From Aurantiochytrium sp. KH105 (Eukaryota; Sar; Bigyra; Thraustochytrida; Thraustochytriidae), in contig BGKB01000213.1 in the NCBI GenBank assembly GCA_003116975.1, positions 1-64,000 on the forward strand: a DNA stretch of 64,000 nucleotides. Reading direction: 5' to 3'. Below the pieces are notes generated by a model. It was not told the DNA's origin. It did not search any database and saw only the letters and a program-made list of their open reading frames with translations. Of this stretch, positions 9,113 to 18,301 are shown in pieces (within the stretch, counting starts at the first letter, position 1; every line of letters starts with the position of its first letter). The position numbers were made by a program, and so were the translations under genes.

Positions 9113-10078
9113 CATGATCGCCGCCGCTCCATGCCTCGCCAACGGCCCCCTCCCTTCCTCCGCAGTGGCTGCTCTCAGTGCCGTGCTGCTGCAGCTGCCA
9201 CTGCTTCTTTTCCCATGCTTGCTTGCTTTTGCTTGCTTGCTTTCCTCTCTTTCTCTCTCGTTCTGCTCTGCTTTCAAGTTCGCGGCTGCGGCTGCGGCTG
9301 CGGCGGCGGGTCCAGGCGCGCCTCCGCTGTCCCTCGCACGTGCACGCGACGCGGCTTCGCTGACGGCCGACAGTGGCACGGCCCGGCCAGCTGTGCTGCG
9401 CTGCAGCGGCCCGACATGAGCTCGTGCCGTGAGGCAGGCAGGCAGGCAGGCGGAGCTGCACTGCTCAGCTGCTGCGCGAGGGAGGGCAGGCCGCGAGTCG
9501 CGGGGTTCCTGGCCGCCGTCATCGCCGCGTCGACCGCGCGTCGTGCGTCCGTCCTGCCTGCTGCCTGCTGCCTGCTGCTGCTGCCTGCCTGCCGTGCCGC
9601 GCTGCCCGTGCCGCCCTCGCGCGAGGCGACCGACGCGACGCGCATCGCATCGCATCGCATCGCGGGCGCCATGGGTCGCGGGGCAGGCGCAGGCGCAGGC
9701 GCCCCGCTCGCCTCGTCTCGAGCGGACCAGGAGGGGGGGCGCCGCAGCTCCGCAGCAGGTTACTGTTATTACTGTTATTACCTCCCCCCCTCCCTGCGCG
9801 CCGCGCAGCAAGCGGCGCAGCGGCAGGGCGGCGGCGGCAGGGCGGCGGCGGCGGCATCGGGAGTGCCGTGCCGAGGCGGGGCTGCTGCGGCTGGTGTGGC
9901 TGCCGCGTGGCTGGCTGCCGTGCGGCCGCGCGCGGCTGGCCGCTCGAGGCGCTCCGCTGTCTCTCCCAGCTCTCCCTCGGACCCCCCCCTCTCTCCTCTC
10001 CTTCTTTCTTTCTTTTCTTTCTTTCCGTCAAAGTTCCTTTCCTTTCCTGCCGCTTGCGTCTGCGACCGAGGCTCTTCG

Positions 10079-10131
10079 GCGAACGAACGAACGAACGAGA
10101 GAGAGAGAGAAAGAAAGAAAGCCAGAAAGAG
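10079..10131. repeat. compound (GAAC)n/(GA)n/(GAAA)n microsatellite
   Basis: Adjacent short runs of GAAC, GA and AAAG units lie about 180 bp before the SulP start. On the opposite strand this is a pyrimidine tract. Confidence 0.85.
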
Positions 10132-10309
10132 AGAAAGCAAACCACTGGCAAACAGAGATTACTAATTTCCATCCAACCAGCGGGCGAGCGAGCGACGGAC
10201 TCGCGGGAGCTCCCTTGCGCTGTGCTTGCGTGCGTGCCTGCCTGCCTGCCTGCGCGCGCGTGCTGCCAGACTCGCCGGTCGGCCAGCGCGCAAAACGGCG
10301 CAGGAGCCA

Positions 10310-12439
10310 ATGCTGGCTGAGAACCGCGAAGAGCGAGACGCAGCAAACATGGCGGAGCAGGAAACGCACGGCTCAGGCGCGGTGGCCGCCGCCAAGGAAA
10401 AGGACCCGACCTTGGACCCCATGTACTACAACCAGTGGTGGACCATCCTCTCGCTGCCCATGACCAAGACCAAGGGCAAGGCGCTCCTCAGGGAGTTGCT
10501 CAGCGGACTCACCGTCTCGCTGGCGCAGGTCCCCGAGGCCGTCGCTTTTAGCTTCACCGCCGGCCTCGACCCCATCATCGGCCTGCAGGCGGCCTGGATC
10601 ATGGGCCTCATCACCGCCCTCTTTGGCGGCGCCCCCGGCATGGTCAGCGGCGCTACCGGTGCCATCGCTGTCGTGCTCCCCGCCTTCGTCGAGGAAAACG
10701 GCGTGGGCTACGTCTTCATCGCCGTCTTCCTCATGGGCATTATCCAGATCATCATTGGACTCGTTGGTGGCGCCAAGCTCATCAAGTTTGTTGGACATCC
10801 CATCATGCTGGGCTTTTGCAATGGCCTCGCCATCGTCATTGGCATTGCTCAGCTGCATAGCTTCAAGTTGCCGCGCTACTGCCCCGTCGACTGCGACACG
10901 CCCACTTACGACTGGAACGAGTGCGTCTACGTAGACCCCGAGGTGGGCAGCACTACCGAGCTCCCCTACAAGTGTGAAATGTACACGACCGGTGCCACCG
11001 CCGGCTTCCAGGCCTTCGAGACTGTCGCCACCATGGCAGTGGTCTTCTTTCTGCCCCGTCTCACCCTCGCCTTTCCTGCCTCGCTAGCCGGCATCATCGT
11101 TGGCACGGTCATCGAGTTCGCCATTGTGCGCACCTCGGGCTACCAGACCCCGACCGTGGGCGAGATCGCCTCCGTCAAGGGCTTCTTCCCCATTCCCATC
11201 TGGGTCGACGACCGCTACGAGGCCGACGTCCCCAGCCTTGGTGACGGCGAGACTTGGTCCAAGTGTCTTCCCATCTCGGCAACAATGGCCGTCATTGGTC
11301 TCGTCGAGTCGCTCATGACGCTCCAGCTCGTCGGACAAATCACCGGTCGTAAGCCCGTTCCCTCCAAGGAAGTTTACGCCCAAGGGTCGGCCAACATTAT
11401 CACGGGCATGTTCGGCGGCATGGGCGGATGTGCCATGATCGGCCAGAGTCTCATCAACGTCAGTCAGAACCGCGCGCGCACGCGCATCAGCACTACCTTT
11501 TCGGGCTTTTTTCTTCTCATTATCATTCTCGTCGCCTACCCAGCCATTAACCTCGTGCCCATGGCCAGTCTGGCCGGCGTCATGTTCATGGTCGTCATCG
11601 GAACCTTTGAGTGGCATTCTTTGCCCATCATCGTTGCCAGTCTCCTTCCTCAAAAGCTGCGCTCTCATCCGCGCCTGAACTGGGCCCGCAAGATTAAGCG
11701 CTCCGACGTCATCATTATCTGCCTCGTCACCGCTGTGGCAGTGGCTGCCAACTTGGCATACGCCGTGGCTTCCGGAGTGGTCTTCGCCGCGCTCGTCTTT
11801 GCCTGGGACCAGGCCGACCTTCTCGAGGTGAACTCTGTCGAAAGCCGGGAGCTCATGGAGGGTGCCGCCAATGGTTTTGCCGAAGACGATGCCGAGGAGA
11901 ACGGCGGCGCCGCCACTGACTCCAACGCGAACTCTGTCGATTTGAAAAAGGAACGTCTCGATGAAGTTGATGAGGAAATCATGCGCCTGGATCCTTCGCA
12001 GGTCAAGGTGTATCAGGTAAAGGGTGCTCTGTTTTTTGCCTCGGCGCAGCGCTTCGTTTCCCTCTTTCATCCGCAACACGACCCAGATACGGTCGTGCTG
12101 TACCTGGACCAGGCGGTGCTCTCAGATTACTCGGCGCTTTCCGCCCTCAATTCTGTGTCGCATCTCTATGCCGTCCTTGGCAAGCGTCTGCTCTTGCGCA
12201 AGGTCACCGACCACTCATTGCGATCCATTCGTAAGGCCGGTCATCTCATCTATACTTATGACAAGAACAAGTCCGCCAAGGTCAATGAGAACGAGCTCCT
12301 CAGTATGTCGCTTGCACCTTCGTGGGACGCTATCATGCCTGATGCTGCTGGGTACGACTCTGACTCGAACGAGTCTGAAGAGACTGGAGAGTCTTCTGGT
12401 GGACGGGAAGCAGAGCCGAACTTTAAGGCTTCTGTTTAA
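10310..12439 (+). CDS. SulP-family anion transporter with STAS domain
   Basis: The 709-residue SLC26/SulP membrane protein is likely a sulfate or other anion permease or bicarbonate carrier; the substrate cannot be read from sequence. The first membrane segments contain the family signature region (LLSGLTVSLAQVPEAVAFSF, then LFGGAPGMVSGATGAIAVVL). Further hydrophobic segments continue to about residue 520. A loop with four Cys (YCPVDCD and later WNEC, YKCE) lies around residues 185-225 and may form disulfides. After an acidic linker, the C-terminal STAS domain starts near VKVYQVKGALFFASAQRF. No intron is needed. ATG 10310 gives the longest product; ATG 10349 (AACATGG) is a better Kozak match and shortens it by 13 residues. 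Confidence 0.92.
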   Translation: MLAENREERDAANMAEQETHGSGAVAAAKEKDPTLDPMYYNQWWTILSLPMTKTKGKALLRELLSGLTVSLAQVPEAVAFSFTAGLDPIIGLQAAWIMGLITALFGGAPGMVSGATGAIAVVLPAFVEENGVGYVFIAVFLMGIIQIIIGLVGGAKLIKFVGHPIMLGFCNGLAIVIGIAQLHSFKLPRYCPVDCDTPTYDWNECVYVDPEVGSTTELPYKCEMYTTGATAGFQAFETVATMAVVFFLPRLTLAFPASLAGIIVGTVIEFAIVRTSGYQTPTVGEIASVKGFFPIPIWVDDRYEADVPSLGDGETWSKCLPISATMAVIGLVESLMTLQLVGQITGRKPVPSKEVYAQGSANIITGMFGGMGGCAMIGQSLINVSQNRARTRISTTFSGFFLLIIILVAYPAINLVPMASLAGVMFMVVIGTFEWHSLPIIVASLLPQKLRSHPRLNWARKIKRSDVIIICLVTAVAVAANLAYAVASGVVFAALVFAWDQADLLEVNSVESRELMEGAANGFAEDDAEENGGAATDSNANSVDLKKERLDEVDEEIMRLDPSQVKVYQVKGALFFASAQRFVSLFHPQHDPDTVVLYLDQAVLSDYSALSALNSVSHLYAVLGKRLLLRKVTDHSLRSIRKAGHLIYTYDKNKSAKVNENELLSMSLAPSWDAIMPDAAGYDSDSNESEETGESSGGREAEPNFKASV

Positions 12440-13441
12440 GAGACAGGTATTCGTACACCTTGGCGCGTGCGCGTCGTAGTCGGCCGTGCGATGTCACCGT
12501 TACGAAAATCAAGGAATGGCAAGCATGAATTCGCAGCATTCTCGATTGTCACTTCTCCAATTGTTGCCATAGACACTTCGTGTGAGCTAGCCACACAGGT
12601 TTAGTCGGATAGGTAGAGACAGACTGGCAATGATCAGGGAGTTTCAGCCAGATCAGTCGGTCCAGTCAATCATGAAGTAGCCTGGCTAGGCCAGGCCAGG
12701 CTAGGCCAGATCCGTCTTGTCAATCAGTCAGTCAAACAGACAGCTAGCGAGCCAGTTTGTCACGTCAGTCAGCTCCCACTAGCACGCAAAAGCTATCATA
12801 TGTACTACCCCCCTCTCTACCACGAAAACTCTGTTTCTCGACAAAGCATCATAGTCCAAACGATATTTTCCATTTTGTTTTCACGGATGTCATTCATGTG
12901 CTTCAATATAAATAATTAAAATCTCTCGCGCGCATCTCCTTTGTTCGTTCCTTGCTGCTCCTGCCCACAGGTGACATGACAATAAAAGTCCTTCCTGTTC
13001 TTTGGTTGCCTTTTTTCTTTCAAAGACACGGATCAGGACACCAGCAACCATTGTGGATGGATGGATGGATGGATGGCCTCATTTGCTGTATACATCCTTG
13101 TAGTATAGACCTTCTGCCTGTGGGCAGTCTTAATCCTCACCGGCTCTGCGGTGCTGATGCCACGGTGGGTACACGAGTCCTCCACGGCCCGGGACTCATT
13201 CAATTCGGGCCCAGGCGACTCGGCCGGTCCTGGGAAAAAGGTGTGTCAACGGATGCATTTGGGAGCATCTGTATACTACTGCTGCTACCTACGTGCTACA
13301 CTACTATACCATTTCTGCCTACCGCATAGGCGAAAGGTGGCAGCAAAAAGCTCTGCGTGCGGAAGCGCGCTCACGCGCGCGCGCGCGCACGCACGTTGGA
13401 GGCTGCGAGTATCGCGATTCGCGACGTACAGCGCAGAACCG
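12440..13441. other. intergenic region
   Basis: This is the SulP 3' flank and the upstream of the seven-helix gene. It has clustered GTCA/CAGT-rich words and a GGCTAGGCCAGG palindrome-like patch near 12683-12712, AT-rich sequence near 12850-12930 and a GGAT microsatellite at 13054-13076. No gene is seen. Confidence 0.45.
13054..13076. repeat. (GGAT)n microsatellite
   Basis: Between five and six tandem GGAT copies in the spacer before the membrane protein at 13442. Confidence 0.9.
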
Positions 13442-14374
13442 ATGCTAAGCAAATACCTGGAAGAGGACCATGTCCTTTTCCCGGAAGAAAACGAGACCTC
13501 TGTCTTTGCTCGCGTGCGCGTTCTTGGCATCGTGGTGGGAACAGTCACTAGCCTCCTCTCTGCTGGAATTTTATTCAAGGTGTTGTCATTATTGCGCTTC
13601 GCCAGAGCTCTGCAGCGACGCGTGCTCATCCATCTCGCCGCCCAGATTTTCTCTTGTGTTGTGGCACAAATATACACACTAATTCTCTTTGGCACGCCGC
13701 TGAGCTGGTCCGCATGCTCTTGGCTTGGGTCCTTTCTCCCAATCGTTTACTCCCTCGCAAATTTCTTGGGCTTCCGCGTGGTTCTTTTAAGAGCGTACCT
13801 AGTCGCGCAGCAAATGAGCGCTAACTTTGCTACCTTTCTGCAACGAGTCATGCTCACCGTGACGTGGATGTGGCTTTTGTCCTTTTTGGGTATCCTTTTC
13901 ATGAAGGGAGTCCTTGTCTTTGAAGAGAGGCGTTGCGCTCTAAGCGCTAGCAAGGGTGTTCTCCTGGGAATCACAGTTGGGACGCTCGTAACAACCGTCT
14001 TTATTCTAGCAATCTATTCGTACCCGTTGTATCTTTGCGCGCAGAGGATCTCGCAAACGTTTGCGCAGAGTGGATACACCTTACGTCTCGCAGCGCGAAG
14101 AAATTTGCAGTGGATCTCAGTGGTGATCGTGTGGAGAACTTTCTTTGCGGTCATTATCACTTTTACAGCCTCCTCGCATGCTCCAACAGACATCGAGGAA
14201 CAACAAGTCCGTCTCTATGGCTGGCTTGGGGGTATGATTGATGCCGCAATCACAACACTCGTGAATGTGGTACTTTTCCGGAAACTCCTTCAGCGTGAGT
14301 CGGAAAAGTCAAAAGTCCAGCCTCGTCTTCGCGCCTCCAACTCCTCTTCTAAACCCGCGGAACCCTCAGAGTGA
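13442..14374 (+). CDS. seven-transmembrane protein of unknown family
   Basis: A 310-residue protein with seven clear hydrophobic segments, roughly at residues 24-50, 63-85, 95-120, 132-155, 175-200, 225-245 and 265-288. A short acidic N-terminus (MLSKYLEEDHVLFPEEN) with an N-E-T glycosylation sequon and a Ser/Lys/Arg-rich C-terminal tail suggest a receptor-like topology (outside N-terminus, cytoplasmic tail). I see no rhodopsin-type DRY or NPxxY motif, so GPCR identity is only inferred from topology. The frame is open upstream to 13151, but the ATG at 13442 gives a compact hydrophilic N-terminus just before helix 1. Confidence 0.75.
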   Translation: MLSKYLEEDHVLFPEENETSVFARVRVLGIVVGTVTSLLSAGILFKVLSLLRFARALQRRVLIHLAAQIFSCVVAQIYTLILFGTPLSWSACSWLGSFLPIVYSLANFLGFRVVLLRAYLVAQQMSANFATFLQRVMLTVTWMWLLSFLGILFMKGVLVFEERRCALSASKGVLLGITVGTLVTTVFILAIYSYPLYLCAQRISQTFAQSGYTLRLAARRNLQWISVVIVWRTFFAVIITFTASSHAPTDIEEQQVRLYGWLGGMIDAAITTLVNVVLFRKLLQRESEKSKVQPRLRASNSSSKPAEPSE

Positions 14375-15456
14375 TGCGCTCGATAGGTGTCGCCAGTTCT
14401 CTCCATGAGAGTCGATGTCACGACACGTCAAGGTCATTGACCACGCCTGTCTCGGAAAAGTAGTTGAAAATCTCAAGTGCACACCAGGTCAAAAGTTTAT
14501 CAACCAGCTCGAGTCATGCGCTCGATGGGTGTCGCACGACAGTGCACCAATACACGACAGTGATTTTCCGGCACTATCGCTAGCAGCAAACTGCAGCGAA
14601 AGCATCTGTCGGCTTTTCTCTCTCTCACCACTTAGTCTTCCAACCGTCATTTATCACGGCCTTCACTTGCACCCGCGGTGCACCTATTTATTCTTCCTAT
14701 CAAGAACATGTATACAAAGACACTTTGTTTTCGATTTTTTATGCGATTTTCCAAGTGTGCGATGGCCGCCCTGAAGACCGTACAGGATTTGCTGACTGGT
14801 GCTGGAACAACTTGGGCCCGATCCTAATCACACGAATGAGTCATGCTTGACATGTTCATGAGGCTTCGGCGTGAAAGACGATGCTTCACGATTCAGGTAC
14901 TCGACAGACTGGGCGCATCTCGATCGGCCCCAACACAGTTGGCATCCGGATAAGAATTAGTTTCTCAAGGGAAAGATGCATTTCTCAATGCAGACACCAG
15001 CGACCAAAAAATTGAACCCAGCAAAATAACGAACCTGCCAGTGAAGACGAATTTGGGCAGGATCCGCAGGTCAATACAACTTGAGCAGATTCCGAGCAAA
15101 AGCAATCTTAAGCAGAACCTGATGTAAACGCCAGTGACGACGACTTGAGCAGACAGAACCTGATGATCCTCTCACAATCAGTCACTCTCAGCAAATTTCA
15201 TTTGTACGAGTATCAGCCTTCATTTTCATGCGCCATTTGACGTGCGAGCGTGCGTGCGCCAGCGTCTGAGAGCTGAGAAGGGACGTGCGAGAGCTTCCTA
15301 TCGATTGCAGATCACGATTGCAGAGCCAATCGTTGAATAAGCATTTAACTTGACGCTGGAGCCGGTGGTGGGAAGAAACTAACTCTATCTCGAGGGAAAA
15401 GTGCGTGTATACAGTCTCAAGGACGGACACCATTGCGTTCGTTGGTAAGTCCTTTA
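14375..15456. other. convergent intergenic region, apparently empty
   Basis: This lies between the seven-helix gene and the small acidic-protein gene. No coding content or RNA gene was recognised. Around 15000-15170 there are degenerate repeated words (cagtgaagacgaa, cagtgacgacga, agcagaacctgatg, agacagaacctgatg), suggesting an old local duplication. Confidence 0.4.
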
Positions 15457-15969
15457 TCATTTGACGCTCCACATTGACATGAATACTTGAATTTCCCCCA
15501 TTTGAGAGTTCGAGCCAGGTGCATCGGTGGCAGGGGATTCCGAGGCTACTGCGGATGGTACTTTACAATTTGTAGACGGCGTTGCAGACGGAGCACGCCG
15601 ACGCATCGGGTCGTAGCGCCTTCTCACTCCTTTTCGGCTGCGTGAAGCTTTGCCTGATGCTTTTGCAGGCCTTTCGTCTTCAGCCTCGACCAGAGCCCCA
15701 GCAACCTCGAGTGCTTTCGAGGTTGCAAAGCCTTTCGGCAAACTCCCAGGCTGAAGAAAGAGCGGGCAGAGCTCTTCTTCGTCGTCGTCTTCTTCTTCTA
15801 TTTTGTCGTCGTCGTCCCCCTTCTTGCCTGTGCCCTTCCCCTGCCCCAGTGGCTGCGGCTGTTTGTGCGCCAGGTTGCGCGCTTTGCGTCGGTTGCGCAC
15901 CTTGTCGTCGTCGGAGGCCTGCATCATGCAGGCGCGCTGCGCCTCTGCCTCCAAGGCAATGTTTTGCGC
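15457..15969 (-). CDS. small charged protein of unknown function (5' exon unresolved)
   Basis: The visible exon encodes about 170 residues: a helical start (AQNIALEAEAQRACMMQ), a basic stretch (KVRNRRKARNLAHKQ), an acidic run of Asp/Glu, a segment CPLFLQPGSLPKGFATSKAL, then a basic Ser/Lys-rich tail. No family is recognised; charge pattern suggests a nuclear protein. The first internal ATG is at 15927, but coding-like sequence continues upstream to a good acceptor (CTGCTAG ending at 15970), so I infer a spliced upstream exon. A candidate lies near 16121 (MTKTPRQKASK...), but I could not fix the donor. The left coordinate is the stop codon. Confidence 0.55.
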   Translation of the reverse strand, partial: AQNIALEAEAQRACMMQASDDDKVRNRRKARNLAHKQPQPLGQGKGTGKKGDDDDKIEEEDDDEEELCPLFLQPGSLPKGFATSKALEVAGALVEAEDERPAKASGKASRSRKGVRRRYDPMRRRAPSATPSTNCKVPSAVASESPATDAPGSNSQMGEIQVFMSMWSVK

Positions 15970-16820
15970 CTAGCAGCACGGGGAGGATGCGACGCCGCGA
16001 GAAGAAGGTCTGCGGCCTGCTGTCTGGCCTCTGTGTCGCAGTCTACTGAAAGGACCGAACACGATACGAGCAACCACCAAAGGCAATGTTTGGATGCTTT
16101 TTGGCGTGGAGTCTTCGTCATCTGACGACAGAACGACATACTAATACGACACGAGCGTCGACACGAGCGTCGACACGTCAATGGAACGGAGCAGCTGAGC
16201 TTTTGCATCTCCTTTTTTTTCCAAAGGGTAGCGTGCTCATGGCTGCAGCCAGCAGCTGATTTCGAGTGCTCCCCACTGGTCTTCAAGTTGGCAAGATCGC
16301 TACATCGTTGTCATTTTCTCCCCAAAGGCGAAGCTCGCAGTCGAGAGTAGGCCTACGTGTGATTATGTCACCCTCATTCATCCTCCTCTTTGGTCATGCT
16401 CAGGCTTCGAATCTTCGCGGCGCGCATGCGATTGGCTGTGGCTGTTGTCATCGTCAAGCCTGCCAGTCAGCCACAGCCAGGTGCAGGTACAGGTGCCAGT
16501 GTATACATACGACTCGCCAGTGATCAAGCCAGTGATACGAGACATGCTGGCTGAAGACCTAGTAGCTGCAGCTGCGCGGTGGTACCTTTTCTGATAGTAC
16601 CAAGCAGGCCGCCGGCGGTTCCAAGGTGAACGAGCCAGCGCACGCACGCACGCACGCACGCACGCGCGCGGGAGTAGGCGAACGGTAGACGCCAAGTTCG
16701 CGACCGCCGCTGCTTCAACGCGTCGCATCGCGGCGCGCGAGAGACGCGGACGGCAGCCCCTGCAGGGAGAGAGAGGTGTTGAGCGAGCGAGCGAGTCTCG
16801 GCGTGCAGGACCGCTTCGAG
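15970..16820. promoter_or_regulatory. divergent upstream region of the small acidic protein and PP2C genes
   Basis: This 0.85-kb stretch probably contains the unresolved first exon and intron of the gene to the left plus both promoters. It includes a CGCA tetranucleotide array at 16639-16670 and a duplicated 17-bp word (CACGAGCGTCGACACGAGCGTCGACA region, 16150-16175). No other gene is seen. Confidence 0.35.
16639..16670. repeat. (CGCA)n microsatellite
   Basis: About seven tandem CGCA copies, running into a CG-alternating stretch, about 150 bp before the PP2C start. Confidence 0.85.
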
Positions 16821-18020
16821 ATGGGGGGCAAAACCAGCAAGCAGAGCGCGGAGACCGCAAGCGCAGCGACGGCGACGACGGAGGACGAGGAAGAGGTCGA
16901 CTCCTCGTCAAAGTCGGACCTGAGACCATGGGATGAGGTCCTCGATCGAGGCCTCGGCGTGACTATGAAACAAGGTTCCTCTTACTTTGACCTGAGCGAC
17001 GCGGTCTCGAGCGACAGCAACAGCTCCATGAGGTGCTACTTTTCGTGCATTGTGCAGGGTTTCCGCAAAGACCAGGACCGCTTTGTCTGCATACCGGAGC
17101 TTCTTGAGGAACCACAAGTGGTCCTTTGCGGCATCTTTGACGGTCATGGCGCCGATGGCGACCTTGTCGCCGAATCTGTTGCCGCAAAGCTACCCGAGGA
17201 GGTCCGGCAAGAGCTTGTAAACCGCATAAAAGTGACGAGCGGAAAGTCCGAGCTTTCCTCGCGGAGCATTCAGGAAGCCATTGAAGCGGCCTTTGGTTCC
17301 ATGCAAGCTACACTCGACACCCGTTTCGAGGAGGAGGTCGTTGTCCCTACCATGAAACTGAAAAAGGAAATTGAGGAGAAACAGCAAACCGATCTTGGCC
17401 GCGTGCCCCTGCCGCTTGGCAGTGGAACAACCGCCACGATCATTCTTGTACACGATCGCTTGCTCCATGTTGCCCACGTGGGTGACTCGCGAGCCATCCT
17501 TTGCAGGCGCAACCCATCTGACGCAGCGGACGTGGTCGTTGAGGACCTCACAAAGGACCAGAATGTCCTCGCATCGGGCGATGATGAGCGTGAACGCATT
17601 GAAAATGCTGGCGGGACGATCTTTAACAGGCACGTGGCTGGAGACTATATTGATGGCATGCTGCAGCTCACTCGATCGCTCGGGGACGTTCCTCTGCACC
17701 GTCAGAACATTGTTTTACACACCCCGGCCGTCAGTTCCATGCCTGTCGATTCGAGCATGATGTTTACCCTCGCAGCTTCGGATGGGCTTTGGGACACTTT
17801 TTCTTCAGAGGAAGCCGCCAACTTTGTGTGCAATGCGATCCGTACCAAGGCTGACGCCGATAGTGCCGAATCGTGGAGTGATGATGACGTCCAGGAAATG
17901 CTTACCCACGTCGCAGAATCCCTTGAAAACGAGGCACATTCGCGAAACGCCAAGGCTGGTCGTCAGTCTGATGACATTTCGGTCTTGATCATAAGCCTCT
18001 CGCGATGGTGGGATGCATAA
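16821..18020 (+). CDS. PP2C-type (PPM) Ser/Thr phosphatase, predicted N-myristoylated
   Basis: The 399-residue metal-dependent protein phosphatase removes phosphate from Ser/Thr using Mn/Mg. PPM motifs appear in order: GFRKDQDR (motif 1), CGIFDGHGADG with the metal-binding Asp-Gly, SGTTATIILV, VAHVGDSRAIL, LTKDQNV, LQLTRSLGD, LAASDGLWD and QSDDISVLII near the end. Asp residues expected for the two metals are present in FDGHG, SDGLWD and DDISV. The N-terminus MGGKTSKQS is a strong N-myristoylation signal, suggesting membrane attachment. That motif also fixes the start at 16821 rather than an upstream non-ATG extension. Confidence 0.95.
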   Translation: MGGKTSKQSAETASAATATTEDEEEVDSSSKSDLRPWDEVLDRGLGVTMKQGSSYFDLSDAVSSDSNSSMRCYFSCIVQGFRKDQDRFVCIPELLEEPQVVLCGIFDGHGADGDLVAESVAAKLPEEVRQELVNRIKVTSGKSELSSRSIQEAIEAAFGSMQATLDTRFEEEVVVPTMKLKKEIEEKQQTDLGRVPLPLGSGTTATIILVHDRLLHVAHVGDSRAILCRRNPSDAADVVVEDLTKDQNVLASGDDERERIENAGGTIFNRHVAGDYIDGMLQLTRSLGDVPLHRQNIVLHTPAVSSMPVDSSMMFTLAASDGLWDTFSSEEAANFVCNAIRTKADADSAESWSDDDVQEMLTHVAESLENEAHSRNAKAGRQSDDISVLIISLSRWWDA

Positions 18021-18301
18021 TTTTTACAAAAGAAAAAAGGTGAAGATGGTACCTTCACAGCTCTTGCATCATTTTCTTTGCGACAGAATTTACACGGGGT
18101 TCAATTTGCTCAAAAGAACCTTTTGCACTTTGGTTTGCGACGTCAGCTGTCTCATGTAATTTCGTCGATTGTTTCCCGTTTAAAAAGTATAACTGAACTC
18201 CGAAAACTTGCGGACAAAGGTCTGTCACTAGTCGAAACATTTACCGTGACGTATACCATACAAATTACATGAAATATACTAGACCTATCGTGATGGGATT
18301 A

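Larger units (their letters stand above)
7023..10309. other. 3.3-kb intergenic region, GC-rich in its right half
   Basis: This lies between the divergent twin-CX9C gene and the SulP gene. I see no recognisable protein. From 7023 to 8560 the DNA is of ordinary composition with short frames only. From about 8580 to 10070 it is very GC-rich and full of Ala/Pro/Arg/Ser-coding triplets, so both strands hold long overlapping frames, none with a domain. Short tandem repeats are embedded at 7040-7073, 9065-9112, 9643-9663 and 10079-10131. The last few hundred bases are probably the SulP promoter and leader. Confidence 0.45.

Noticed and set aside
8580-10346. Overlapping frames of 260-480 codons on both strands
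   Set aside because: Low-complexity Ala/Pro/Arg/Ser translations, no domain, both strands equally open; kept only as a finding.
11084-12079. 331-codon antisense frame within the SulP gene
   Set aside because: A shadow of a strongly C-ending codon bias; the plus-strand protein is a clear SulP.
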